Shown here: positions 1-5,864 of the stretch, piece by piece
Position numbering within the stretch: the stretch's first letter is position 1
How the letters are laid out: each line of letters begins with the position of its first letter
Origin: Oxalobacteraceae bacterium
GTDB taxonomy: Bacteria > Pseudomonadota > Gammaproteobacteria > Burkholderiales > Burkholderiaceae_D
Direction of reading: 5' to 3'
DNA length: 8,368 bases
Assembly (NCBI GenBank): GCA_947446335.1
Contig: CANFGA010000110.1
Location: 1-8,368 of the forward strand
Notes under the pieces: model-generated
The model's input: only the letters and a program-made list of their open reading frames with translations
Database searches by the model: none
What the model was told of the DNA's origin: nothing
Made by a program: the position numbers and the translations under genes

Positions 1-131
1 AATCGCGCTTCAAGACTGTCGGCATCGGCTACGATCATGGTCCGTTCCGGCTGCATCTGCGCGCCAACCGCTGGCCGTTGAGTCAAGCCAGCGCGATCGG
101 ACTCGATGCCCGATTGCACTACAGATTCTGA
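1..131 (+). CDS. Outer-membrane beta-barrel protein, 3' end only (second copy)
   Basis: This is the last 42 codons plus a TGA stop of a gene that starts left of the window; reading begins at base 3. Bases 1-129 are identical to 3938-4066, the end of the complete barrel gene in this window, and the only change at the stop is TGA here against TAG there. The encoded tail contains two alternating amphipathic strands and ends in Arg-Phe, the usual C-terminal signature of barrels assembled by the BAM machinery. Perfect identity that includes synonymous sites points to a recent tandem duplication or to gene conversion. How far the copy extends upstream, and whether it is intact, cannot be seen. An assembly artefact at a repeat is also possible. 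Function is unknown, as for the complete copy. Confidence 0.8.
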   Translation, partial: SRFKTVGIGYDHGPFRLHLRANRWPLSQASAIGLDARLHYRF

Positions 132-171
132 TCGACCGTGCGCGTGTCAGGTTGCTGGTATAGTCCGGCAA

Positions 172-387
172 AATGGCCGCATGAAGAGTACAGCGCAATT
201 GCACGCGGAATGGGCACCGCTACTCAAAGCGCCCGGCAACGCCGTCATACAATGCGGCCCCAGCGTCACCGCCTGCCACAATCTGCTGGCACTGGAAGTG
301 GCCGGCCTGCCCGGCGCAGCACTGTATCCTGGATCGTGAAGCGAATGGTGCTCGGATTCCTTGCGCCCGGTGGCACGCAGCGCCTGA
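172..387 (+). pseudogene. sseA: C-terminal remnant of a 3-mercaptopyruvate/thiosulfate sulfurtransferase (SseA-like rhodanese)
   Basis: Read in one frame (starts at 172, 175, ...), this stretch gives a run very like the C-terminal rhodanese domain of SseA enzymes, which move sulfur from 3-mercaptopyruvate to an acceptor through an active-site Cys. Recognisable blocks are GRMKSTAQL, the loop CGPSVTACHNLLALE, GLPGAALYPGS, then SEWCSDSLRPVA up to TGA at 385-387. Three signs show it is dead. About three quarters of the usual gene is missing upstream, where the barrel tail sits instead. The Trp codon expected in GSWSEW is TGA at 337-339. The active-site loop, normally CGSGVTA, reads CGPSVTA. No reading-frame shift is visible, so decay is mostly by truncation and point changes. 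An intact sseA may exist elsewhere in the genome. It could still be transcribed, but a working enzyme is very unlikely. Confidence 0.8.
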
Positions 388-403
388 GCACGCCCCTAGC
401 AAT

Positions 404-420
404 TGTGTCGACTGTGTCGA
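404..420. repeat. Short direct repeat, two copies of TGTGTCGA
   Basis: TGTGTCGA occurs at 404-411 and again at 413-420, one base apart, at the border between the sulfurtransferase remnant and the AT-rich region. It could be a slippage duplication or a half-site pair; nothing identifies a protein that would bind it. Confidence 0.4.
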
Positions 421-508
421 AAAAACCTCTCTTTTGTAAAAAAACCTATCATTCTCATTAATTCTAACGAATAGATTGCCTCACCGTCAATAATTCAGTA
501 ATATCCTA

Positions 509-528
509 AAAGAAACTAATGTTTCTTT
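509..528. promoter_or_regulatory. Perfect 8-bp inverted repeat, candidate operator
   Basis: AAAGAAAC (509-516) and GTTTCTTT (521-528) are exact reverse complements separated by TAAT. If transcription starts about 7 bases after the TATAAT box at 551-556, the dyad centre (518.5) falls near -44 and its right edge touches the -35 position. That is where a class II activator would bind beside RNA polymerase; a repressor is equally possible. A dyad this perfect suggests a dimeric regulator, but I do not recognise the site. Confidence 0.45.
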
Positions 529-550
529 AAATAAAGCATAAGAGCTTTTT

Positions 551-556
551 TATAAT
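551..556 (+). promoter_or_regulatory. Candidate sigma-70 -10 box for the lipoprotein gene
   Basis: TATAAT is an exact consensus -10 hexamer, 25 bases ahead of the chosen start codon. The -35 region is poor: the best candidate, TTAAAT at 527-532 with 18-base spacing, matches only 3 of 6 positions. A weak -35 next to the dyad at 509-528 fits an activator-dependent promoter. The predicted leader is about 20 bases, with a Shine-Dalgarno-like GGGAA at 571-575. AT-rich DNA yields chance matches, so this is moderate evidence. Confidence 0.5.
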
Positions 557-581
557 AATAATTTAATCATGGGAATTGCAG

Positions 582-2912
582 ATGAAATTGACCAAATTGA
601 CCTTGGCATGCGCGCTGACAGGCGCGCTTGTTGCATGTGGTGGCAGCAGCAACAACACTGTTGACAGTGGCGGCGGCGATAGCGGCACCACGCGCACGCT
701 GGCCGGCGTCGCGGCCAAGGGCTTGATCAAGAATGGCATCGTCGAGGTGTTTTCATACGACGCAGCGGGAAAAAAATCAGCGCTACCGCTGGTGACGGTG
801 CGGACATCGACAATCGATGGCAGCTATTCCGTCGACCTCGGCAACAACATCGGTTTGTTCACGATCGAAGTCAGGGCCGACGTCGCAACCACGATGGCAG
901 ATGAAGTCAGCCATCGGGATATCCCGATGCCGACCGACCTGATTTTGCGCAGTCTGGTGCAACTCGACAACAAGGCCGGAGCTGCAATCAAGGGCTATGT
1001 CACGCCATTCACCGACATGCTGGTCACTGCGGCCGAGAGTGCCGGCGGCTTGACGACTGCCAATGTCGCCGCGGCACAAACCGGTGTCTTCAAGATGCTG
1101 GGGTTCGATCCTTTGAGCACCAAACCGATCAATGCCGACAGCGCAGCGGCCACTGCTGCGACAGATCCGGCAGAGCAACTGCAAAGTCTGGCGCTGGCGG
1201 CGATTTCCAGGTTGGCCAGTGACGGAGGCCTGGGCTGCGCCCAAGCAACGATTTCGGAAAAAATCAAGTGCGTCGTCGACACCACCACTGGGTCGGCCAG
1301 CCTGAAAGACGGCAAACTCAGCATTTCCCTGACAGCGCAAGTCGCCATTTACGATGCGCTGGCGGCAGTCGTTGCCGATCCGACCGTCAACAAGACCAAA
1401 CTCGATACATTGAATGGTCAGACGACTTTCTCGCAAGCATCGGTATCGACCTCGTCCACGGTGGAAAATCCGATCGCCGCCGCCAAGGCCTTGTTCGCCA
1501 GCCTGCGCACCAATATTCAGGCCTGGTCGGATGCCTTCAACGGCGGGGCCTCCGCGCAGAGCGCCTCGGCATTGAAGTCTGATTTCGATGCGGCGATCGC
1601 GCCAGTGGACCAGAATCTGGCCGACTGGATGCTGATGTCAGAGCGCGGCATCACATTCTTCAATGATTATGTTGCCGGAAAAGGGGCTAACAGTGCCACC
1701 ATATTCCGATCCAACTCCGAGTCATTCCAGAATTACTCTCAACCATTAGGCGGTTGTACAGTCTATTCGGATACCACTTTTGTCACACAAGCCAACAAGC
1801 CATCCGAGGCCAGAAGCGTTTCCTGCAGCCTGATGTCCAGAAGCAGCTATGTACCTGGCATCTACGATCAAAATGGCGGCAGCTATACCTTCACAGGGAT
1901 GACCAAGAGCATCAGGCTGCTGCCGGTTTCCGGATCGACAACGCACTTCACGTACACGTCGCGCACACGGGTGACAACGACACAATACACTTATAGCAAC
2001 GTCTATCCATACACGTCAACATCGACATCGACACCGTACGGAACCGTCGGCGATTATGGCCCTACTGGTTTCGCCGAAGGCACGATTTCGTTTGCGATGA
2101 GCGGTTCTGCCGTGACCGGTGCCACCATCAACGGCTTTATGCCGGCGCGCACCAATGACGCTGGCGTAGCGATCACGGACCAGGAAGCGTGGAACGTCAA
2201 CTATGCCCGGACGCTGGAAGCGGACAATGTCACGACCAAATATGCGCTTTCCGGTGACATCACCGCATTCAAGGGTGGTGTGGCGGTCGGATCGGTCACA
2301 TTGCAGGACGGCTCATTCATCCGCGCCATATCGGACAAGGGAACGCAGGATGTCAAGCAAGTCAATCTGGCGCTCGCCGTTACCAGCAAAGACAGCAAAG
2401 TGGTCGGCACCTTGTCGCTCAATGACTTTTCCTCAGACAAGAAGAACACTAATGTCATCCCGACCAGCCTGAAATTCATCGGCAGCTTCAATAATGCCGG
2501 CACCGAGTTCTTCAACGGTACACTGACTGCCAAAACGTCGAACTACGCCAGTTACGACAGTAATGCGGTCGATTCAGCAGAGAACTTTCTCAAGGCCAGC
2601 GTAGCGCTCACCGGCATCGCCAGAATTTCAAATCGTCCTGACTTGAGTCTGACTGTAAGTGCAAGAAATATCGCATTTGAATCGTATGCCTACACCGGTC
2701 GGTACGACGATGGCTCGAATACGGTACTGATCAACAGCACCAGCGCCAACCCGAAAGAGCTGAAGATTACCAGTTCGAATGGTGTCTCGATTCAATTGAA
2801 AGATGGCATCAATACAGTGAATGTCATGAAAAACAACAGCATCATCGCATCCTTCGATCAGGCTACCGGCATCATCAACTACATTGATGGCAGCGGCGAA
2901 TCCTTAAAGTAA
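582..2912 (+). CDS. Large putative outer-membrane or surface lipoprotein, unknown function (776 aa)
   Basis: The start is taken as ATG at 582, six bases after GGGAA (571-575). A TTG two codons earlier is possible but would lie almost on that ribosome site. Residues 1-19 form a type II signal peptide: a charged start (MKLTKL), a hydrophobic stretch and the lipobox LVAC, with Cys19 as the lipidated residue. Gly-Gly-Ser follows, with no Asp at +2, which favours sorting to the outer membrane. A Gly/Ser/Asn linker leads to a beta-rich segment (about residues 40-100) that resembles carboxypeptidase-regulatory-like sandwiches. An Ala-rich, probably helical part follows (about 140-350), then a Ser/Thr/Tyr-rich low-complexity stretch (about 460-488, with TSTSTST) and a beta-rich C-terminal half. 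The mature protein has only four other cysteines, 219/230 and 392/415, spaced as two possible disulfides. I do not recognise a named family. It is followed by a terminator and then a barrel gene, which suggests a shared role at the outer membrane. Confidence 0.85.
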   Translation: MKLTKLTLACALTGALVACGGSSNNTVDSGGGDSGTTRTLAGVAAKGLIKNGIVEVFSYDAAGKKSALPLVTVRTSTIDGSYSVDLGNNIGLFTIEVRADVATTMADEVSHRDIPMPTDLILRSLVQLDNKAGAAIKGYVTPFTDMLVTAAESAGGLTTANVAAAQTGVFKMLGFDPLSTKPINADSAAATAATDPAEQLQSLALAAISRLASDGGLGCAQATISEKIKCVVDTTTGSASLKDGKLSISLTAQVAIYDALAAVVADPTVNKTKLDTLNGQTTFSQASVSTSSTVENPIAAAKALFASLRTNIQAWSDAFNGGASAQSASALKSDFDAAIAPVDQNLADWMLMSERGITFFNDYVAGKGANSATIFRSNSESFQNYSQPLGGCTVYSDTTFVTQANKPSEARSVSCSLMSRSSYVPGIYDQNGGSYTFTGMTKSIRLLPVSGSTTHFTYTSRTRVTTTQYTYSNVYPYTSTSTSTPYGTVGDYGPTGFAEGTISFAMSGSAVTGATINGFMPARTNDAGVAITDQEAWNVNYARTLEADNVTTKYALSGDITAFKGGVAVGSVTLQDGSFIRAISDKGTQDVKQVNLALAVTSKDSKVVGTLSLNDFSSDKKNTNVIPTSLKFIGSFNNAGTEFFNGTLTAKTSNYASYDSNAVDSAENFLKASVALTGIARISNRPDLSLTVSARNIAFESYAYTGRYDDGSNTVLINSTSANPKELKITSSNGVSIQLKDGINTVNVMKNNSIIASFDQATGIINYIDGSGESLK

Positions 2913-2934
2913 TTTTTTCTTGCGAGTGACATTC

Positions 2935-2964
2935 AGCCTGACGGCTTGCCGTCGGGCTTTTTTT
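2935..2964 (+). terminator. Intrinsic terminator after the lipoprotein gene
   Basis: A 10-bp stem (2935-2944 with 2949-2958, one G-U pair) closes a CTTG loop and runs into seven T residues (2958-2964). It starts 23 bases after the lipoprotein stop codon. The run of T ends only 24 bases before the ATG of the barrel gene, so it sits inside what would otherwise be a two-gene operon. Confidence 0.88.
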
Positions 2965-2988
2965 ATTGCCATCTTATTTGGGAAACCC

Positions 2989-4068
2989 ATGCAACGACTT
3001 GTATTGATCAATTTGCTTACCTGCTGCAGCGCACTGGCGCAGCAACCGGCCACGGCATGGCAAGCGTATGCCGATGTACAGCTATGGGCAGCCTACGATG
3101 CTACTCCGATACGCCAATTCGACGGCACCTGGGACACCTATGCACCGCGCGCTGGTCGCAACGTATTCCTGCAGCGCCATCGGGCCGAGGTCGGAGTCGA
3201 AAAGGACGGCTGGCGTGTCGGCCTCGAATATCGGCTGGAGGGCACGTTAGTGACAGACCGCGAGACGCTCGATTTTTATCATGCGTACCAACAGCGCTTG
3301 CGCCCCGACGGCGCCCGCACCTACACGCTCGACGCACAATTCAAAACCTGGTCCGCGGCAGGCTTGCGCGTGGCGCGCACCTTTGCATTGAATGAATCGG
3401 GTGCGGCTTTGATGGTATCGGGCGCGCTGTATGCCCATCCCAGCAACCGCGAAAGCGAGATCAATGGCAATATCAACTACCAACCGGTCGATGAATATGG
3501 CGGCAATGCCAGGTACCGGGAGTCCGATACCCGCTATCGTTATCCGTTCATGCAAGATTCATCGCAAACCTCGTCCGGCGCCAGCGTCTCGATGGCGCTG
3601 CAATGGCCGCTCGGTGAACAAGTCACGGCCAATCTGGCGCTGAACGATCTATGGAGCCGCATGCGCTGGTCAAATCTGCCGGAGAAAACGCAAAACCTCA
3701 ATTCGAATGTCACCAGCGTCGACCAGGACGGCTATATCAATTACAAGCCGCTCTTGACGTTCAAGAACAGCCGGATCGACAAGAGCGGCAGCATCGGCAT
3801 GTCGTCAGCCGCCAGTCTGACATATCGGCTCGATCGCTGGAGCATGAAGGCTGGGCTGGACCGGATCGAAGGCACCACGATACCTGCCGTGGCGGCAACC
3901 TACGGATCAAACTGGGGCGCGTTCACCGGCAGTTACGAATCGCGCTTCAAGACTGTCGGCATCGGCTACGATCATGGTCCGTTCCGGCTGCATCTGCGCG
4001 CCAACCGCTGGCCGTTGAGTCAAGCCAGCGCGATCGGACTCGATGCCCGATTGCACTACAGATTCTAG
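2989..4068 (+). CDS. Outer-membrane beta-barrel protein, complete copy (359 aa), unknown substrate
   Basis: The start is ATG at 2989, preceded by GGGAAA at 2980-2985. An upstream in-frame TTG (2920) is rejected because translation from it would run through the terminator stem and add a non-signal extension. Residues 1-17 are a type I signal peptide with a good cleavage site, ALA before QQ (after residue 17). The mature protein is rich in Tyr, Trp, Arg and Asp and shows alternating polar/apolar strands. Its last strand ends in HYRF, and the terminal Phe is typical of BAM substrates. There are no lipobox, plug or TonB-box features that I can see. Porin-like channel or structural barrel are both possible; I do not recognise the family. 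The 3' 129 bases recur exactly at the left edge of the window. The gene has little room for its own promoter, so it may depend on read-through from the lipoprotein gene. Confidence 0.82.
   Translation: MQRLVLINLLTCCSALAQQPATAWQAYADVQLWAAYDATPIRQFDGTWDTYAPRAGRNVFLQRHRAEVGVEKDGWRVGLEYRLEGTLVTDRETLDFYHAYQQRLRPDGARTYTLDAQFKTWSAAGLRVARTFALNESGAALMVSGALYAHPSNRESEINGNINYQPVDEYGGNARYRESDTRYRYPFMQDSSQTSSGASVSMALQWPLGEQVTANLALNDLWSRMRWSNLPEKTQNLNSNVTSVDQDGYINYKPLLTFKNSRIDKSGSIGMSSAASLTYRLDRWSMKAGLDRIEGTTIPAVAATYGSNWGAFTGSYESRFKTVGIGYDHGPFRLHLRANRWPLSQASAIGLDARLHYRF
3938..4066. repeat. 129-bp exact direct repeat, right copy (left copy at 1-129)
   Basis: Every base from 3938 to 4066 matches 1-129 in the same orientation. 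The repeat is bounded on the left only by the window edge, so its true length is unknown. On the right, identity stops at the stop codon, after which only a short imperfect match remains (4072-4088 with 130-146, 14 of 17 bases). Distance between copies is 3937 bases, enough to hold one lipoprotein plus barrel unit. Direct repeats of this kind permit deletion or amplification of the segment between them by homologous recombination. Confidence 0.95.
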
Positions 4069-4073
4069 CGCGA

Positions 4074-4835
4074 TCAGCCGTGCGCATGCTTCTGGTGGGT
4101 CAGGAACAGCACGATGATGACGCCGACCCCGATCAAGAGCACTTGCGGTATCGTTTCGCGCAGCGTCGAGCGGCGCTGCATCTGCGGCATCAGATCGCTG
4201 ACCGCAATGTAAATGAAGCCTGACGAGGCAAACACCAGCACGTAAGGGATCAGGTTGCTGGCGCGATCGAGCGTGAAATAACCGAGCAAGCCGCCCAGCA
4301 CCGCCATCAGGCTGCACAGCAGATTGAACAAATAGGCCTTGGTGCGCGAAAAGCCGGCGTTCAGCAGCACGATGAAGTCGCCGATTTCCTGTGGAATTTC
4401 ATGCGCGATGATGGCCAGGCCGGTGACCAGACCGAGCTTAGGGTCGGCCAGGAAGGCGGCTGCGATCAGGATCCCGTCGGTGAAATTATGCAAGCCATCG
4501 CCGACCAGGATCATCCAGCCTGACTTTCCGGCCTCGTGCTTGTCGTACCCGTGCGCATGATGATGGCCATCGCCTTCGTGATGGTGCGAGTGACGCAGGA
4601 TGGCCAGTTTTTCCAGCATGAAAAATGCCAGCAAGCCTGCCAGCAAGGTGGCAAACAGGCTGCGCGGATCGGCCTGCGACTCGAACGCTTCCGGCAGTGC
4701 ATGCAGCAGCGATGTCGAGAGCATGATGCCGACCGACAGGCTGACCATCCGTTCGACCATCGTCGACAAGAGCGTGAACGAAAAAATGGCTGCAGCGGTG
4801 ATGCTGAAGACGCCGGCGATGGTCGTCGCAAGCAA
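4074..4835 (-). CDS. ZIP-family divalent metal transporter
   Basis: ZIP proteins carry Zn2+ or other divalent metals into the cytoplasm across the inner membrane. Numbering from TTG at 4835 (253 aa), the protein shows the family landmarks. LLHALPEAF (43-51) comes early, a His-rich loop lies at 82-100, GDGLHNFTDG (112-121) carries the His/Asn/Asp of the metal-binding helix, and HEIPQEIGD (145-153) supplies the His-Glu-x-Pro-x-Glu core. About eight hydrophobic helices fit the family. The start is uncertain: no ATG, GTG or CTG exists in frame between the upstream stop (4914-4916) and 4835. TTG at 4835 has no ribosome site, whereas AGAGG (4867-4871) sits 7 bases before an in-frame ATC at 4859, and the intervening codons look like the beginning of helix 1. 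The gene lies downstream of the hydrolase gene on the same strand and converges on the barrel gene. Metal specificity cannot be told from sequence. Confidence 0.9.
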   Translation of the reverse strand: MLATTIAGVFSITAAAIFSFTLLSTMVERMVSLSVGIMLSTSLLHALPEAFESQADPRSLFATLLAGLLAFFMLEKLAILRHSHHHEGDGHHHAHGYDKHEAGKSGWMILVGDGLHNFTDGILIAAAFLADPKLGLVTGLAIIAHEIPQEIGDFIVLLNAGFSRTKAYLFNLLCSLMAVLGGLLGYFTLDRASNLIPYVLVFASSGFIYIAVSDLMPQMQRRSTLRETIPQVLLIGVGVIIVLFLTHQKHAHG

Positions 4836-4866
4836 AATGGAGATGAGTATTGGATCGATGATGAAA

Positions 4867-4871
4867 CCTCT
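4867..4871 (-). promoter_or_regulatory. Ribosome binding site that questions the ZIP start
   Basis: On the minus strand this reads AGAGG, the only good Shine-Dalgarno match upstream of the ZIP gene. With 7-base spacing it points to codon ATC at 4859-4857, not to the TTG at 4835, which is 31 bases away. Either a rare ATC initiator is used, or the codon was ATG and has been changed or misread, or TTG is used without a ribosome site. Confidence 0.45.
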
Positions 4872-4920
4872 TTTTCCCGGATTCTGCTGCGTTCTACCGG
4901 TTTCTACTGGGATCTACGAC
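4871..4920. repeat. Five imperfect, phased 10-bp repeats upstream of the ZIP gene
   Basis: Consecutive decamers at 4871, 4881, 4891, 4901 and 4911 share the pattern nTTCTACYGG; the best pair is GTTCTACCGG and TTTCTACTGG. A 10-base period puts every copy on the same face of the helix, as in some multi-site regulator targets. The outer copies are weak, so chance or slippage is possible. Confidence 0.35.
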
Positions 4921-4947
4921 GCCGACTTGCTCCACAAGCGCGTCGGC
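4921..4947 (-). other. Bulged hairpin between the hydrolase and ZIP genes
   Basis: GCCGA/TCGGC and CTTG/CAAG can pair around a 5-base loop, with a 4-base CGCG bulge. It lies 33 bases past the hydrolase stop. There is no run of T after it on the minus strand, so it is a poor intrinsic terminator; it could be an RNA-stabilising structure or of no significance. Confidence 0.25.
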
Positions 4948-4979
4948 GGCAGCTGAGAACGGCATTTTACGCGCTCCTG

Positions 4980-5864
4980 TCAAGCCACGCCATGCGACTT
5001 GAACCACGCCAGGCAACGCGCAAAGCCATCCTTGGCATCAACGGCGACATAACTGGCACGGTAATCGGCATGGAAGGCATGGCCGGCGTCCGGATAGACG
5101 ACGAATTGCGACTTGCTGCGGCCCAGGGCCAGCGCTTCTTCCATTTGCGCGATCGTGTCGATCCCGATGCCGCCATCCTTGCCGCCATACAGCCCCAGCA
5201 CCGGCACGCTCAAGCCGGGGGCAATATCGACCGGATTTTTCGGCAACAGCGCATTGGGTTCGCCCACCAGACGGCCATACCACGCCACACCCGCCTTCAG
5301 CGCCCGATTATGGGCCGCGTACAGCCAGGTGATGCGCCCGCCCCAGCAAAAGCCGGTGATCCCCATACGGCTGACATCGCCGCCGTTTTGTCCGGCCCAG
5401 GCCACGCAGGCATCGATATCTTGCATCACTTCCCGGTCCGGGGTCTTGGCGATGATTTCCTTCATCAATTCGGGGATCGATGTAATCTTGGCCGGATCGC
5501 CCTGGCGCGCCAACAATTGCGGCGCCAGCGCCAGGTAACCGAGCTTGGCGAAGCGCCGTGCAACATCGGCGATGTGTTCATGCACGCCAAAGATCTCGGA
5601 GATCACCAGAACTACCGGCAAATCGGTCTTTCCTTGCGGCTGCGCGCGGTAGACCGGCACGGCAAAACCATTGACCTCGATCAGCACGGTGCCCACCATC
5701 AAGCCGGCGCTGTCGGTCTTGATCACGCTTTGCGCCGCCACCGGCAGCGTGGCGACGGCAAACCCGGCGCCGAGCGCGACCTTGATGAAGCCGCGCCGGC
5801 CCAGGGCATCCGACAAGTTGCTCGTGCCCAGCAAACTGGCGCAATCCTGTTTCATGTTTTTCAT
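4980..5864 (-). CDS. Tat-exported dienelactone hydrolase-family protein (294 aa)
   Basis: The start is ATG at 5864, 7 bases after AGGAG (5872-5876); an upstream in-frame start at 5954 would overlap the polA end and has no such site. Residues 23-24 are the twin arginines of GRRGFIK, followed by a hydrophobic stretch ending PVAA before Q45, which is a typical Tat signal with likely cleavage after residue 44. The rest is an alpha/beta-hydrolase of the dienelactone hydrolase type. Glu90 lies in SEIFGV, nucleophile Cys173 in GFCWGG, Asp230 in YGGKD and His262 in DAGHAF, so the catalytic Cys-Asp-His set is complete. Classical members open dienelactones in chlorocatechol breakdown, but many chromosomal relatives act on unknown esters or lactones, so the substrate is not assigned. 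A Tat signal places this one folded in the periplasm. It lies 76 bases downstream of polA with no clear terminator between. Confidence 0.9.
   Translation of the reverse strand: MKNMKQDCASLLGTSNLSDALGRRGFIKVALGAGFAVATLPVAAQSVIKTDSAGLMVGTVLIEVNGFAVPVYRAQPQGKTDLPVVLVISEIFGVHEHIADVARRFAKLGYLALAPQLLARQGDPAKITSIPELMKEIIAKTPDREVMQDIDACVAWAGQNGGDVSRMGITGFCWGGRITWLYAAHNRALKAGVAWYGRLVGEPNALLPKNPVDIAPGLSVPVLGLYGGKDGGIGIDTIAQMEEALALGRSKSQFVVYPDAGHAFHADYRASYVAVDAKDGFARCLAWFKSHGVA

Larger units (their letters stand above)
388..575. other. AT-rich intergenic region upstream of the lipoprotein gene
   Basis: No gene is visible here. The sequence turns abruptly AT-rich from about 418, unlike the GC-rich coding DNA on both sides. 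It holds a short direct repeat (404-420), an inverted repeat (509-528), a weak stem with a T-run (533-550) and a TATAAT box (551-556). The likely role is the control region of the lipoprotein gene. Such AT-rich DNA is also a typical target of H-NS-like proteins, but that is inference. Confidence 0.6.

Noticed and set aside
138..461. A 107-codon + strand frame over the sulfurtransferase remnant
   Set aside because: The rhodanese similarity lies in a different frame (172-387); this frame only shadows it and runs into the AT-rich region.
533..550. AAAGC...GCTTT stem followed by T residues, as a terminator
   Set aside because: The 5-bp AT-rich stem is weak and it immediately precedes the TATAAT box, so it is more likely part of the promoter composition.
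783..1436. Minus-strand open frame (217 codons) opposite the lipoprotein gene
   Set aside because: It shows no domain, signal or ribosome site, and its composition is that of a reverse-frame shadow.
2007..2035. TSTSTST codon repeat in the lipoprotein as a phase-variable tract
   Set aside because: The repeat is short, imperfect at DNA level and in hexamer-like units that keep the frame, so slippage would not switch the gene off.
2920..2988. Upstream TTG start for the barrel protein
   Set aside because: The extension would be coded by the terminator stem and would bury the signal peptide; the ATG at 2989 has a ribosome site and a clean signal sequence.
4921..4947. Hairpin after the hydrolase gene as an intrinsic terminator
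   Set aside because: The stem needs a 4-base bulge and no T-run follows in the direction of transcription; it is kept only as a low-confidence structure.
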